From Allomuricauda sp. TMED12 (GTDB lineage: Bacteria; Bacteroidota; Bacteroidia; Flavobacteriales; Flavobacteriaceae): DNA of 64,000 bases. Within the stretch, counting starts at the first letter, position 1, and every line of letters starts with the position of its first letter. The notes below the pieces were generated by a model, which was not told the DNA's origin, did not search any database, and saw only the letters and a program-made list of their open reading frames with translations. Both the position numbers and the translations under genes were made by a program. The DNA lies in NCBI GenBank assembly GCA_002167435.2, contig NHBR02000055.1, forward strand, positions 1-64,000, in the 5' to 3' direction. Positions 26,924 through 36,057 of this stretch are shown one piece after another.

Positions 26924-28006
26924 CTACGCGTTGATAATTTTCTCCTGGTGATTAATTGATTCCTGATGAATTGCCTTGAACATTTTCAATACAAATTCCT
27001 CACTCAGTCCTCTTTGCTCTCCTTCCAAGATCATATTGCCCAAAATAGCGTTCCAACGGTTACTTTGAAGTACCGCTACGTTCTTTTGCTTTTTCAGCTC
27101 ACCGATTCCATCAGAAACTTTCATTCTTTTTCCCATTAAATCAATCAGTTGATTGTCCAATATGTCAATCTGAGCTCTCAGGTTGCTCAAATTGTTGTTG
27201 TATTCCGCTTCCTCATCGGTTTCTTTTCTAATACGAAGATCTTTCATCATCTGAACCAAAGTTTTAGGGGTTACCTGCTGAGCGGCATCACTCCAAGCAT
27301 TGTCCGGATCATAATGTGTTTCTATCATCAAACCATCAAAGTTCAAATCCAATGCGGTTTGGGAAACATCAAAAACCATATCGCGCTTTCCTGTAATGTG
27401 ACTTGGATCGTTTATGATGGGCAAATCAGGGAATTTGGTCTGTAACTCAATGGCCAATTGCCATTCTGGAATATTACGGTATTTGGTTTTTTCGTAAGTG
27501 GAGAAACCTCTGTGAATAACACCCAACTTCTCAATATTGGCAGAATGCAAGCGTTCCACTGCCCCCAACCAAAGTGAAAGATCTGGGTTTACCGGATTCT
27601 TCACCAAAACAATTTTATCGGTTCCTTCCAAAGCATCGGCAATTTCTTGAACAATGAAAGGACTTACGGTAGAACGTGCACCAATCCATAACAAATCAAC
27701 ATCGTGTTCCAAGGCAAGATCTACGTGTGCCCTGTTGGCAACCTCCGTTGCGGTTTTTAGACCGGTCTCCTCCTTTACTTTCTGCAACCACTTCAATCCA
27801 ATGGCTCCAACTCCTTCAAAATTTCCTGGACGCGTTCGTGGTTTCCAGATTCCGGCACGGTAGTAACTTACATCAGTATCCTTAAGCTCATGGGCTATTT
27901 TCAGCACTTGGTCTTCGGTTTCCGCACTACACGGACCCGCCACTACCAATGGATGACCCAAATTCATATCATCCAACCATTTTCTCATTTCCTTTCTGTT
28001 TTCCAT
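26924..28006 (-). CDS. bifunctional DAHP synthase / chorismate mutase
   Basis: 360 residues. The N-terminal domain (~1-260) is a short type I DAHP synthase of the KDO8P-synthase-like kind: VVAGPCSAE, YYRAGIWKPRTRPGNFEG, INDPSHITGKR, GLMIETHYDP. The C-terminal ~95 residues are an AroQ-type chorismate mutase (LRAQIDILDNQLIDLMGKRMKVSDGIGELKKQKN). It therefore performs the first step (PEP + E4P) and the branch-point step to prephenate; the C-terminal mutase often mediates feedback inhibition. Last gene of the operon, 8 bp after prephenate dehydrogenase. Confidence 0.93.
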   Translation of the reverse strand: MENRKEMRKWLDDMNLGHPLVVAGPCSAETEDQVLKIAHELKDTDVSYYRAGIWKPRTRPGNFEGVGAIGLKWLQKVKEETGLKTATEVANRAHVDLALEHDVDLLWIGARSTVSPFIVQEIADALEGTDKIVLVKNPVNPDLSLWLGAVERLHSANIEKLGVIHRGFSTYEKTKYRNIPEWQLAIELQTKFPDLPIINDPSHITGKRDMVFDVSQTALDLNFDGLMIETHYDPDNAWSDAAQQVTPKTLVQMMKDLRIRKETDEEAEYNNNLSNLRAQIDILDNQLIDLMGKRMKVSDGIGELKKQKNVAVLQSNRWNAILGNMILEGEQRGLSEEFVLKMFKAIHQESINHQEKIINA

Positions 28007-28014
28007 AATACTCT

Positions 28015-28875
28015 CTATTTTTTCGTAAGTGGTATTCCTTTTAGTATTTGTTTTATTTTATTGGTATTACTCATTTCTAGGTGGACATTCTCAAAATCGT
28101 TGTCCAAAATCAGTTGTTTAAACCTGGTAAGGTTTTGTATGTACTCTTCCAGCGTTTCTACAACATTGTCTTTATTCTGTTCAAAAATTGGTGTCCACAT
28201 CTCGGGTGAACTTTTTGCTAAGCGAACTGTACTCTCAAAACCACTCCCCGCCATGTCAAAAATATCACGCTCATTTTTTTCTTTCTCAATAACTGTCTTT
28301 CCCAACATAAAAGAGCTAATGTGTGATAAATGAGATACGTAGGCGATGTGTTTATCGTGTGCTTCGGGGTTCATATACCGAATACGCATCCCTATATCTT
28401 GAAAAATAGTCAATGCCTTTTCTTGAAGCTTGAATGCTGTTTTTTCTACTTCACATATGATCATGGTCTTATCGGTATACAATCCTTGAAACGCCGCGGT
28501 CGGCCCTGAAAACTCGGTACCAGCAATGGGGTGACAAGCCATAAAATTCCTTCGCTTCGGGTGTTCGGTAACTTGTTCACAGATTAATCGTTTGGTGGAA
28601 CCTGCATCTATTACGACTGTTTCATCTCCGGCAGCATCCAAAATTTTGGGCAATTCAGTGACCAAAACGTTCACCGGGATTCCCACATAAACCAAATCAG
28701 CAGTTTCCAAATCTTGGTAATCCCCTTTTTTATCAATAATCTGAAGTTGGAGGGCCTCGTCCAAATGGGCTTCACTTTTGTCCACTCCAATGATTTCAGC
28801 TTCAGGATGCAATTTTTTTACATCCTTGGCAAAAGAACCACCTATTAATCCAACTCCTATAATGACCACTTTCAT
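28015..28875 (-). CDS. tyrA: prephenate dehydrogenase
   Basis: 286 residues. The N-terminal Rossmann fold (VVIIGVGLIGGSFAKD) binds NAD(P); HPIAGTEFSGP carries the catalytic histidine and SHLSHISSFML lies in the dimer domain. It converts prephenate to 4-hydroxyphenylpyruvate for tyrosine. No chorismate mutase domain is fused here because that activity is on the next gene. Third gene of the aromatic operon, starting 3 bp after the aminotransferase. Confidence 0.93.
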   Translation of the reverse strand: MKVVIIGVGLIGGSFAKDVKKLHPEAEIIGVDKSEAHLDEALQLQIIDKKGDYQDLETADLVYVGIPVNVLVTELPKILDAAGDETVVIDAGSTKRLICEQVTEHPKRRNFMACHPIAGTEFSGPTAAFQGLYTDKTMIICEVEKTAFKLQEKALTIFQDIGMRIRYMNPEAHDKHIAYVSHLSHISSFMLGKTVIEKEKNERDIFDMAGSGFESTVRLAKSSPEMWTPIFEQNKDNVVETLEEYIQNLTRFKQLILDNDFENVHLEMSNTNKIKQILKGIPLTKK

Positions 28876-28878
28876 AAC

Positions 28879-30021
28879 CTAAAATCTTTCTATGGCTTCT
28901 TTGATTTTTTCTTCTTTCACACAAAGTGAAAATCGAATGTATCCTTCACCATTGCTCCCAAAAATGGTTCCGGGAGCAATAAAAATATCTTTATCGTACA
29001 ATACCTTGTCTATAAATGCTTCGGATGCGCCTGCTCCCTCTGGCAATTTGCACCACACAAACATGCCCACCGCATTTTTGTCGTAGGTGCAGCCCAATTT
29101 ATCCGCCAACTGGAACATCAACTCGCGTCTTGTGGTGTACACCTTATCCAATGCTTCAAACCATTCAGGACCACTCTGCAAGGCAGCAATCGCGCCTTTT
29201 TGAATACCGTAGAACATTCCAGAGTCCATATTGCTCTTAACTTTCAGCACCGCATTGATGTGTTCCGCGCTACCAAGCACCATTCCCACACGCCAACCCG
29301 CCATATTAAAGGTCTTGCTCAAGCTGTTCAGTTCCAAGGTGCAATCCTTTGCTCCTTCGATGGACAAAATACTGGTTGGGTTAGTGGCTAGCACAAAACT
29401 GTATGGATTATCGTTGACCAAAAGGATTTCATTCTTCTTGGCAAACGCTACCAAAGACTTTAATTGCTCTTTTGTGGCCGTAGCTCCCGTTGGCATATGA
29501 GGGTAACTGATCCACATCAACTTTACTTTGGACAGGTCTTTCTTGGAAAGTTCCTCCAAATCCGGGAACCAACCATTTTCCGCTTCTAAATCATAAGTAA
29601 CCGGTGCTCCGCCAACCAAATTGGTGACCGATGCATAAGTGGGGTAACCAGGGTCGGGCAACAATACTTCATCACCTTCATTTAAAAATGCCATACTGAT
29701 GTGCATAATCCCTTCCTTCGATCCCATCAAGGGCAAAATTTCGGTATTGGCGTCAACAGACACCTCAAACTTCTGTTGATAGAAATCTGCAATGGCCTCC
29801 CTTAACTGCGGTAATCCTTGATAGCTTTGGTATTGATGTGCCCCCGCTTCGGCAATGGAATCCCGAAGGGTTTCCAACACTTGGGGCGAAGGTGCCAAAT
29901 CTGGACTCCCAATTCCCATATTGATGATTGGTTTGCCTTCGGCCATCAATCCCCTGACCTCCCTTAATTTTTTAGAGAAGTAGTATTCCTGTACGCTATT
30001 TAGCCTATCTGCCGTTATCAT
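28879..30021 (-). CDS. PLP-dependent aminotransferase of the aromatic operon
   Basis: 380 residues, fold-type I class I/II aminotransferase. NLVGGAPVTYDLE, ISYPHMPTGATA (substrate-binding NPTG-like segment reads MPTG), NDNPYSFV (Asp and Tyr contacting PLP) and SLSKTFNMAGWRVG (PLP lysine) are visible. Given its place between prephenate dehydratase and dehydrogenase it most likely transaminates phenylpyruvate and 4-hydroxyphenylpyruvate, or prephenate. Its ATG overlaps the last base of the prephenate dehydratase TAA (TAATG), so translation is coupled. Confidence 0.9.
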   Translation of the reverse strand: MITADRLNSVQEYYFSKKLREVRGLMAEGKPIINMGIGSPDLAPSPQVLETLRDSIAEAGAHQYQSYQGLPQLREAIADFYQQKFEVSVDANTEILPLMGSKEGIMHISMAFLNEGDEVLLPDPGYPTYASVTNLVGGAPVTYDLEAENGWFPDLEELSKKDLSKVKLMWISYPHMPTGATATKEQLKSLVAFAKKNEILLVNDNPYSFVLATNPTSILSIEGAKDCTLELNSLSKTFNMAGWRVGMVLGSAEHINAVLKVKSNMDSGMFYGIQKGAIAALQSGPEWFEALDKVYTTRRELMFQLADKLGCTYDKNAVGMFVWCKLPEGAGASEAFIDKVLYDKDIFIAPGTIFGSNGEGYIRFSLCVKEEKIKEAIERF

Positions 30022-30848
30022 TACAACAATGCATTTTTATATTCACCCAAAACCCTGAAATCTTCGGCCATGATCTGCAACAAAGATTTGGTTTTGGCAA
30101 AGTGCTCATACTTATCAAAAGTCACATCCACGAAAAATGCATATTTCCATGGCGTTTCGATTACGGGCAAGGACTGAATTTTGGTAAGGTTCATGTTGCA
30201 ATCGCTCAAAACATTTAAAACGGTAGCCAAACTCCCTCTTTTGTGATCGGTTATAAATCGTAAAGAGGCCTTATTGATTTCCTTTTCGGGAAGAACCTTG
30301 TTCTGCTTTTTAAGTATGATGAACCTCGTGGAGTTGTTCACAATGGTTTGGATATTATCTGCAATTATTTCCAAATCGTATAATTCGGCGGCCATTTTTG
30401 GTGCAATGGCGGCAATATGCTCCAATTTTTCTTCCTTGATTCGCTTTGCCGTCTCCGCCGTATCCACACTTTCCACCAGTTTTATCTGGGGATGCGCCTT
30501 GAAAAACTCTTTACATTGCAACAACGCCATAGGGTGTGAATGTACCTCTTGGATGTCATCAAAAGTTCTCCCCTTTAAAACCATAAGATTATGATGGATG
30601 CTCAGATAATGCTCTCCAATAACATGAATGTTATTATGGTATACAAGATTGTAATTGGGGATAATGGAACCTGCGATAGAATTTTCAATGGCCATGATAC
30701 CCTTATCAGCAATGCCTTCCAATAAATGATTTATCACTGCATCAAACGAACTGCATTCCAACAGCTCAATATCATTCCCGAAAAAATCTATGGCCACCTG
30801 ATGATGGTTAGAACCCCTGACTCCCTGTATGGCTACTTTTAATTCCAT
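30021..30848 (-). CDS. pheA: prephenate dehydratase
   Basis: 275 residues from the ATG at 30848. It decarboxylates and dehydrates prephenate to phenylpyruvate, the committed phenylalanine step. AIQGVRGSNHHQVA opens the catalytic domain; MAIENSIAGSI and NNSTRFIILKK (TRF motif) are catalytic; the C-terminal ACT domain (SLATVLNVLSDCNMNLTKIQSLPV) would bind phenylalanine. An in-frame ATG at 30884 would place a terminator hairpin inside the coding sequence and is rejected. First structural gene of a four-gene operon; its start codon lies 3 nt beyond the U-run of the attenuator. Confidence 0.93.
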   Translation of the reverse strand: MELKVAIQGVRGSNHHQVAIDFFGNDIELLECSSFDAVINHLLEGIADKGIMAIENSIAGSIIPNYNLVYHNNIHVIGEHYLSIHHNLMVLKGRTFDDIQEVHSHPMALLQCKEFFKAHPQIKLVESVDTAETAKRIKEEKLEHIAAIAPKMAAELYDLEIIADNIQTIVNNSTRFIILKKQNKVLPEKEINKASLRFITDHKRGSLATVLNVLSDCNMNLTKIQSLPVIETPWKYAFFVDVTFDKYEHFAKTKSLLQIMAEDFRVLGEYKNALL

Positions 30849-30851
30849 TGC

Positions 30852-30880
30852 AAAAAAAAAGCCCCGATTGTATCGGGACT
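30852..30880 (-). terminator. attenuator terminator hairpin before pheA
   Basis: On the minus strand a nine-pair stem (AGTCCCGAT with ATCGGGGCT, including one G-U) closes a three-base loop (ACA) and is followed by nine U residues. The U-run ends 3 nt before the pheA start codon, so the hairpin can only serve as a regulated leader terminator. Confidence 0.9.
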
Positions 30881-30908
30881 TCATGTATTGGTTATACTTT
30901 ATACGTAT

Positions 30909-30980
30909 CTACAACAGTCCCGTTCCTCTTTGAAAAAAGAAGTAAAAATAAAAACGGTTCCAGAAATACGTGTTTGTCAT
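30909..30980 (-). CDS. Phe/Tyr-rich leader peptide
   Basis: ATG at 30980 to TAG at 30909, 23 codons. Residues 5-7 read YFW and 10-16 read FYFYFFF: six Phe, three Tyr and one Trp in 23 residues, packed immediately before the segment that forms the antiterminator. The composition, position upstream of pheA and the overlapping alternative RNA pairings mark it as a leader peptide in the manner of pheL, although the peptide sequence itself is unrelated. No Shine-Dalgarno site is visible, as is common in Bacteroidota. Confidence 0.88.
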   Translation of the reverse strand: MTNTYFWNRFYFYFFFQRGTGLL

Positions 30981-31225
30981 CTTTGTAATAATTCTCGGCT
31001 AATTTAGGTATTCAATTGTAAACACACAGAGATTCCCAAATTTTTTTTGATTTTTTTCAAAAAGGCTCCTTTCGCTGCACATTATTTTATAGAAACCACA
31101 TTTTTTTAAGAATTCCTATTCTTATGATTATTTCCCCATGATTAAAAACCATGCATCCTGGATTTTGAAACCCAAGGATTAAAGCTTCTAAAAGTGTATT
31201 TTTGAAATCAATAAATTTATATTGA

Positions 31226-32119
31226 ATGTCTATTACTGTCCAGAACATTACCAAAACCTTTGGTTCCCAAAAAGCATTGAACAATGTTTCCTTTACTATT
31301 AAGAAAGGGGAAGTTGTTGGCTTTTTAGGCCCTAACGGTGCAGGAAAGTCCACAATGATGCGGATTTTGACCACCTATTACAAAGCTGATAGCGGTGTTG
31401 CCGAAGTGAATGGTTTTGATGTGCTGGGTGCCGAAAAAGATGTTCAAAAAAGTATCGGGTATCTGCCAGAACACAATCCGTTGTACTTGGAAATGTATGT
31501 AAAAGAGTACTTGGCCTTTAATGCGGATGTTTATAAAGTGGACAAGTCCAAAATCGATGATGTGATCGAACAAACCGGGCTATCTCCCGAAGCCCACAAA
31601 AAAATCGGACAGTTATCCAAAGGATACCGTCAGCGGGTTGGACTTGCTGCCGCCCTTTTGCACGACCCAGAAGTTTTGATTCTTGATGAGCCCACCACAG
31701 GACTAGACCCCAACCAATTGATCGAGATCCGAAAACTGATACGTGAAATTGGGAAAGAGAAAACCATTCTACTATCCACCCATATTATGAAAGAAGTGGA
31801 AGCCGTTTGCGACCGCGTAATCATTATAAACAAAGGGGAATTGGTAGCCGACAAAAAACTGGAGGAACTTCGCGAAGCGGAAGAACAAATCATTGAAGTG
31901 GAATTTGATTATCGGGTAGAGGAACAACTATTGCAACAGATGCCCAATGTTTCAAACGTAAAAAACACTGGTGGGTTCGTATATGAGATAATCTTCGCAA
32001 CATCAAAGGATATGCGACCAGTAGTATTCGATTTTGCACACGACAATAAATTAAAGACCCTCCAACTCAGCAGAAAGAACAAAAATTTGGAGAGCCTCTT
32101 CACGGAACTCACTTCCTAG
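31226..32119 (+). CDS. gldA: gliding motility ABC transporter ATP-binding subunit GldA
   Basis: 297 residues. Walker A GPNGAGKST (~36-44), signature LSKGYRQRVGLA (~131-142), Walker B VLILDEPTTGLD (~151-162) and the H-loop STHIMKE are all present. The ~85-residue tail after the NBD is typical of GldA-type subunits, which with the permeases GldF and GldG are required for gliding in Flavobacterium. gldF/gldG are not in this window; in Flavobacterium johnsoniae gldA is likewise unlinked to gldFG. Divergent from the aromatic leader. A TATTTTTG box, matching the Bacteroidota -7 consensus TAnnTTTG, lies at 31197-31204. Confidence 0.88.
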   Translation: MSITVQNITKTFGSQKALNNVSFTIKKGEVVGFLGPNGAGKSTMMRILTTYYKADSGVAEVNGFDVLGAEKDVQKSIGYLPEHNPLYLEMYVKEYLAFNADVYKVDKSKIDDVIEQTGLSPEAHKKIGQLSKGYRQRVGLAAALLHDPEVLILDEPTTGLDPNQLIEIRKLIREIGKEKTILLSTHIMKEVEAVCDRVIIINKGELVADKKLEELREAEEQIIEVEFDYRVEEQLLQQMPNVSNVKNTGGFVYEIIFATSKDMRPVVFDFAHDNKLKTLQLSRKNKNLESLFTELTS

Positions 32120-32215
32120 CTTTCTTTTTATCCCAATTGATTGGACAACGGTCTAAAATGGGATGGAAAACCGTTCCAAATATGGTACTTTTGCTGTTAA
32201 GTTGAAACAGGACTT

Positions 32216-33667
32216 ATGAAGAAGAACAAAGCCAGATTGGAACTTTCGAAAGAAGAAATGAAAAGCTACGGGTATCAAATTGTGGATGCCATAGTGGAGC
32301 ATCACGCTACCCAAGACCAAAAATTACCTGTCGCCCTTGGATCCCGTAAAGAAATGGATTCACTTTTTTTGGAAGAGGCCCCAGAAAAAGGTTCAGACCC
32401 ATCCCAAGTACTCGACTTTGTTTTGGAAAAGGTAATGACCAACAGTGCCAACTTAGCTCACCCGAGATCATTTTCATTTGTTCCTGGTCCTAGCAATTAT
32501 ATTAGTGTTATGGCCGATGCTTTGGCCACGGGATACAATATCTTTTCCGGTGGATGGGCCGCCAGTCCAGCTGCAGCCGAACTAGAGATTGTAACCATTC
32601 AATGGCTATTAAAGATTTTTGGTTTTCCAAAGAAAAAAGGAGGAGGTATATTTACCAGTGGGGGTTCCATGGCCAACCTTACCGCCGTTGTTACCGCTCG
32701 CAGAATAAAATGTGGCGATGATTTCTCCAAAGCGGTCATCTATTTGTCCGATCAGGCACACTCATCCAACATTAAAGCAATTCGGGTGTTGGGCTTCAAA
32801 AAAGAGCAGATTAGAATCATTCCCACCGACAATGAACTCAAGTTTTCTGTAAACAAATTGAAGAACTGCATTGCCAAAGATAGGTTAGAAGGACTTCAGC
32901 CATTTTGCTTGATCGCCTCTGCTGGAACTACAAACACTGGAACCGTAGACCCCTTGGTGGAATTGGGGAACATTTGCAAAAAAGAGGACATTTGGTACCA
33001 TATTGATGGTGCCTACGGTGGAGCGGCTATCTTATCTAAAAAAGGTAAACAAGCTATGAAAGGGATTGAAAAAGCAGATTCATTGACCGTGGATCCACAT
33101 AAATGGTTTTTCCAACCTTATGAAATGGGCTGCCTATTGATAAGAAATCACAAAAACCTGAGCCATACCTTTACCGAAAAACCGGAATATTTAAGGGATA
33201 TCGAGGGAAATACTTCAGAAATCAACTTTTACGACCACGGAATCCAACTGACTCGAAGATTTAGGGCGCTTAAGTTCTATATGTCGCTAAAAACCTTTGG
33301 TTTAAAAGAGTTTAGGGATGCCATCACCTACAATATTGACCTTGCTGAGGAAGTTGAAAACATTTTGAGGGGCAGTAAAAGTTGGGAAGTTGTCTTTCCC
33401 GCAACCTTGGCCGTAATCAATTTTAGGTACAACCCCATACATAAAAACTACGGCGACAAAGAGCTGGATGAATTCAACCAGTACATTTCCGAAAAAGTGG
33501 TGGAGTCCAGAAAAGCTTTATTGGTGACTACCATCTTGAATGGGCAAATTGTTTTACGCATGTGCCTTATAAATCCAAGAACCACATTGGATGACGTAAC
33601 CGAAACCTTGGAGCTTTGCAAGCAATTTGCCCTCGAGAAAGAAGAAAAAATGAAAGAAAAAGTGTAA
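32216..33667 (+). CDS. group II PLP-dependent decarboxylase
   Basis: 483 residues of the aromatic-L-amino-acid/glutamate decarboxylase type. FTSGGSMANLTA (PLP phosphate site), HIDGAYGGAA (Asp to the pyridine nitrogen) and SLTVDPHKWFFQP (PLP Schiff-base lysine with preceding His) are visible. Substrate not readable; aromatic amino acids, 2,4-diaminobutyrate or glutamate are possible. Starts 96 bp after gldA and ends 3 bp before the convergent receptor gene. A TACTTTTG box (32186-32193) matches the Bacteroidota -7 element. Confidence 0.88.
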   Translation: MKKNKARLELSKEEMKSYGYQIVDAIVEHHATQDQKLPVALGSRKEMDSLFLEEAPEKGSDPSQVLDFVLEKVMTNSANLAHPRSFSFVPGPSNYISVMADALATGYNIFSGGWAASPAAAELEIVTIQWLLKIFGFPKKKGGGIFTSGGSMANLTAVVTARRIKCGDDFSKAVIYLSDQAHSSNIKAIRVLGFKKEQIRIIPTDNELKFSVNKLKNCIAKDRLEGLQPFCLIASAGTTNTGTVDPLVELGNICKKEDIWYHIDGAYGGAAILSKKGKQAMKGIEKADSLTVDPHKWFFQPYEMGCLLIRNHKNLSHTFTEKPEYLRDIEGNTSEINFYDHGIQLTRRFRALKFYMSLKTFGLKEFRDAITYNIDLAEEVENILRGSKSWEVVFPATLAVINFRYNPIHKNYGDKELDEFNQYISEKVVESRKALLVTTILNGQIVLRMCLINPRTTLDDVTETLELCKQFALEKEEKMKEKV

Positions 33668-33670
33668 ACA

Positions 33671-35992
33671 TCAATTGATTCGATTCAAATTTTCATCAAC
33701 ATCTTTGTTTTTGAATTTAGAAGTTTTGTCCCCAAACTTATATTTTAACGCAAAAGCAATTTCCCTAGCATCCACAAAAAAGGTTCCATTGGCCTCTACC
33801 CCATTAATGGAATAGCTTTCCTCATAGTTCATTGCTTTGGTAATATCGTTTAAACGGATGGCACATTGGAGTTTATCAAAAAAGGTCTTGGTAACCGAAG
33901 TATTAAGCACCAACATAGCATTTCTGGTATAAATTCCTTCATTGCGTTCGGTCATCATCCATCCGCCAAAAGAAACAATAGTATCTGTGGCAACTTTAAA
34001 TTGTTGGTCGGTATAAGCATACACAAAAGGCTTGGCCGTTGCTACAATCGCTGAGGAATCCTTGATCTTATTATAGTTTAAACTCACAGCGGTCGTGGAA
34101 GTCCAAATTTTGTACGAAAATGGAAGGGTAACCCCCACATAAAAGCCCGACTCCTTTTCAAAATTAGTTGGAGAAAGAGTCGCAGTGGTATCCGGTGCTT
34201 CATAACTAATAGCGTAGTATGAGGGATGGTCCTTTTGGTAAACATCCATAAAAAATGATTTTTTCTTCCATTGGAAATTGGAAGAAACCCGTTGGGAAAT
34301 GGTCGGCAGCAAGTTTATATTATTGGTAGCTTCCAAAAAAGGATTGATAAATACGGAAACAGAGCTGGTACGTGAAAAATTGGGGCGTGTAATACTTTTG
34401 GAATAGTTCAATGATAGAGCTTTGGTACTATCCATCTGAAAATTGATCCCTGCCTTGGGGAAAAATCTAGTGTTCTCTCTATTGACCAGAGGACTGGTTT
34501 CGTTGTTCAGAATACCATTTACACTATTGTTTTCCACCCTAACCCCAATGTTCAAATCCAGTTTCTTATTCAAATTTGAACTAAAGTTCAAATAGGAAGC
34601 GTACAGCTGTTCTTTATAATCATAATCAACATATACTTCATTTTGGGCAACCAATTGCTGAACATTGGAATGAGCATTGGCCCGTGCTTCGTTCCAACTA
34701 ATCCCAAACTCACTTTTTAAATTTTCAGAAATTGTATGTTCAACATCAAGACGAGCAGCCAATGAACCTATTTCATATTCCTGATATCTGGATTCATCCA
34801 AAGTAAATCCTTCATCATTATAGTTGTTAAAAATATCGGTGTTCAATTTTTGTTTGAAGGAGGAATATTGGACTCCTGTAAAAAGGTTCCAATTAGTATC
34901 CAGCTTTTTATTGAAATTGAAATTACCACTAAAATAACCCCGTCTATTATCATTTTCAGGTTCCGATAAAATATTATCCTCTTCGTCGCCCTTCCTCACA
35001 AAAGTGTTTGTTTCAAAATCCGCATCATCTGTTTGAAGCTTCATCGTGGAATTGAAAGAAATGTAATCACTATCGTTAAAAGGGTAATAGAATCCCAATC
35101 CACTATTAATTTGAACCCTTTTATTATCTGGAATCAGCACCAAATAATCCGAATAAATGTCCTCATCAGGAATTGTAAACTCAAAAGTATTGCTCTCCCA
35201 TTGCCCAATCACATTATAATTGAGATTACCTCGAAGGCTCCATTTTCCATTGGAAAAACTTCCGTTGGAGCTTAGATAATTGTTGGTATTTTGCCTAAAG
35301 GATAAAGTTTCGCCCAGACTCAAGGTGGTTCCTTTGTCCATGTTTTTTTTCAAATGAATCAAAAGCACAGCTAGGCCTTCCGCTTCATATTTGGGTGATG
35401 GATTGTTGATAAGTTCGATGCTCTCAATCGCTTCTATCGACAATCCCTTGAATTCATCCAAACTGATACGCTGGTTGCCCAAATAAATTAAAGGGCTCCC
35501 TTTAGAAATTACCGAAATGGACTCTCTATCCGGTGAAATTTGAATATTGGGCACTTTTAAAAGGACTTCCATAGGATCCACGATGGAAGCAAAAACAGGA
35601 TTTTGCAAATCGATCTTAAGATTGCCATTAGCTGTGGTTATGGGGTTTTGCAGGGCGGTAACCTCAACAGCTTCAAGCTCTGTCAATTGTTCTTCCAACT
35701 GAATAGAAAATTCAAGGTTCTTATTCAAGATGATTTGCTTGGAATATTTTTTTAAACCTAAAGCAGATACTTCCAGTAAATACTCCCCTCTATTTACCTC
35801 ATCAAATAAGAACTCACCATTCACCAAGGAAGTGTAAGCTATTAGATTTTCTTTATTGGAATCAAACAAAAGGACATCCCCAATGGAAACCATCTGATTG
35901 TTTTCATCAATAACACTTCCCTTAAAAGTAAATTGTTGTTGACCATAACTTGAAATGTATAATGCAAAAAATAACAAAGAGAGCTGTTTCAA
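33671..35992 (-). CDS. outer-membrane receptor-like beta-barrel protein
   Basis: 773 residues with signal peptide MKQLSLLFFALYISSYGQ, a carboxypeptidase-regulatory-like beta-sandwich (~22-95, FTFKGSVIDENNQMVSIGDVLLFD...), a plug-like segment (NPVFASIVDPMEVLLKVPNIQ, IESIELINNPSPKYEAEGLA) and a large beta-barrel. This is the layout of the outer membrane beta-barrel family related to TonB-dependent receptors. No TonB box is obvious at the mature N-terminus, and no SusD partner is adjacent, so substrate is unknown. TTG start at 35992. Confidence 0.85.
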   Translation of the reverse strand: MKQLSLLFFALYISSYGQQQFTFKGSVIDENNQMVSIGDVLLFDSNKENLIAYTSLVNGEFLFDEVNRGEYLLEVSALGLKKYSKQIILNKNLEFSIQLEEQLTELEAVEVTALQNPITTANGNLKIDLQNPVFASIVDPMEVLLKVPNIQISPDRESISVISKGSPLIYLGNQRISLDEFKGLSIEAIESIELINNPSPKYEAEGLAVLLIHLKKNMDKGTTLSLGETLSFRQNTNNYLSSNGSFSNGKWSLRGNLNYNVIGQWESNTFEFTIPDEDIYSDYLVLIPDNKRVQINSGLGFYYPFNDSDYISFNSTMKLQTDDADFETNTFVRKGDEEDNILSEPENDNRRGYFSGNFNFNKKLDTNWNLFTGVQYSSFKQKLNTDIFNNYNDEGFTLDESRYQEYEIGSLAARLDVEHTISENLKSEFGISWNEARANAHSNVQQLVAQNEVYVDYDYKEQLYASYLNFSSNLNKKLDLNIGVRVENNSVNGILNNETSPLVNRENTRFFPKAGINFQMDSTKALSLNYSKSITRPNFSRTSSVSVFINPFLEATNNINLLPTISQRVSSNFQWKKKSFFMDVYQKDHPSYYAISYEAPDTTATLSPTNFEKESGFYVGVTLPFSYKIWTSTTAVSLNYNKIKDSSAIVATAKPFVYAYTDQQFKVATDTIVSFGGWMMTERNEGIYTRNAMLVLNTSVTKTFFDKLQCAIRLNDITKAMNYEESYSINGVEANGTFFVDAREIAFALKYKFGDKTSKFKNKDVDENLNRIN

Positions 35993-36057
35993 AACCGTTC
36001 AATTTTGAAACAAATTACGAGGGTAAATTGGCTCAGATAAAGCCTAATAGGTCTGAT

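Larger units (their letters stand above)
30852..30980 (-). promoter_or_regulatory. Phe/Tyr transcription attenuator of the aromatic operon
   Basis: A complete ribosome-stalling attenuator. Segment 1 (30957-30950, CCGTTTTT) can pair for 8 bp with segment 2a (30927-30920, AGGAACGG). Segment 2b (30922-30916, CGGGACT) pairs perfectly for 7 bp with segment 3 (30880-30874, AGTCCCG), which is also the 5' arm of the terminator, whose 3' arm is segment 4. The pairings are mutually exclusive. A ribosome stalled on the Phe/Tyr codons would cover segment 1 and free 2 to pair with 3 (antitermination); one reaching the stop codon would cover segment 2 and allow 3:4 (termination). Confidence 0.88.

Noticed and set aside
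30849-30884. Upstream ATG for prephenate dehydratase (36 bp longer)
   Set aside because: It would place the terminator stem and U-run inside the coding sequence, and homologues begin at the AIQG block; its FFF run is only the U-tract translated.
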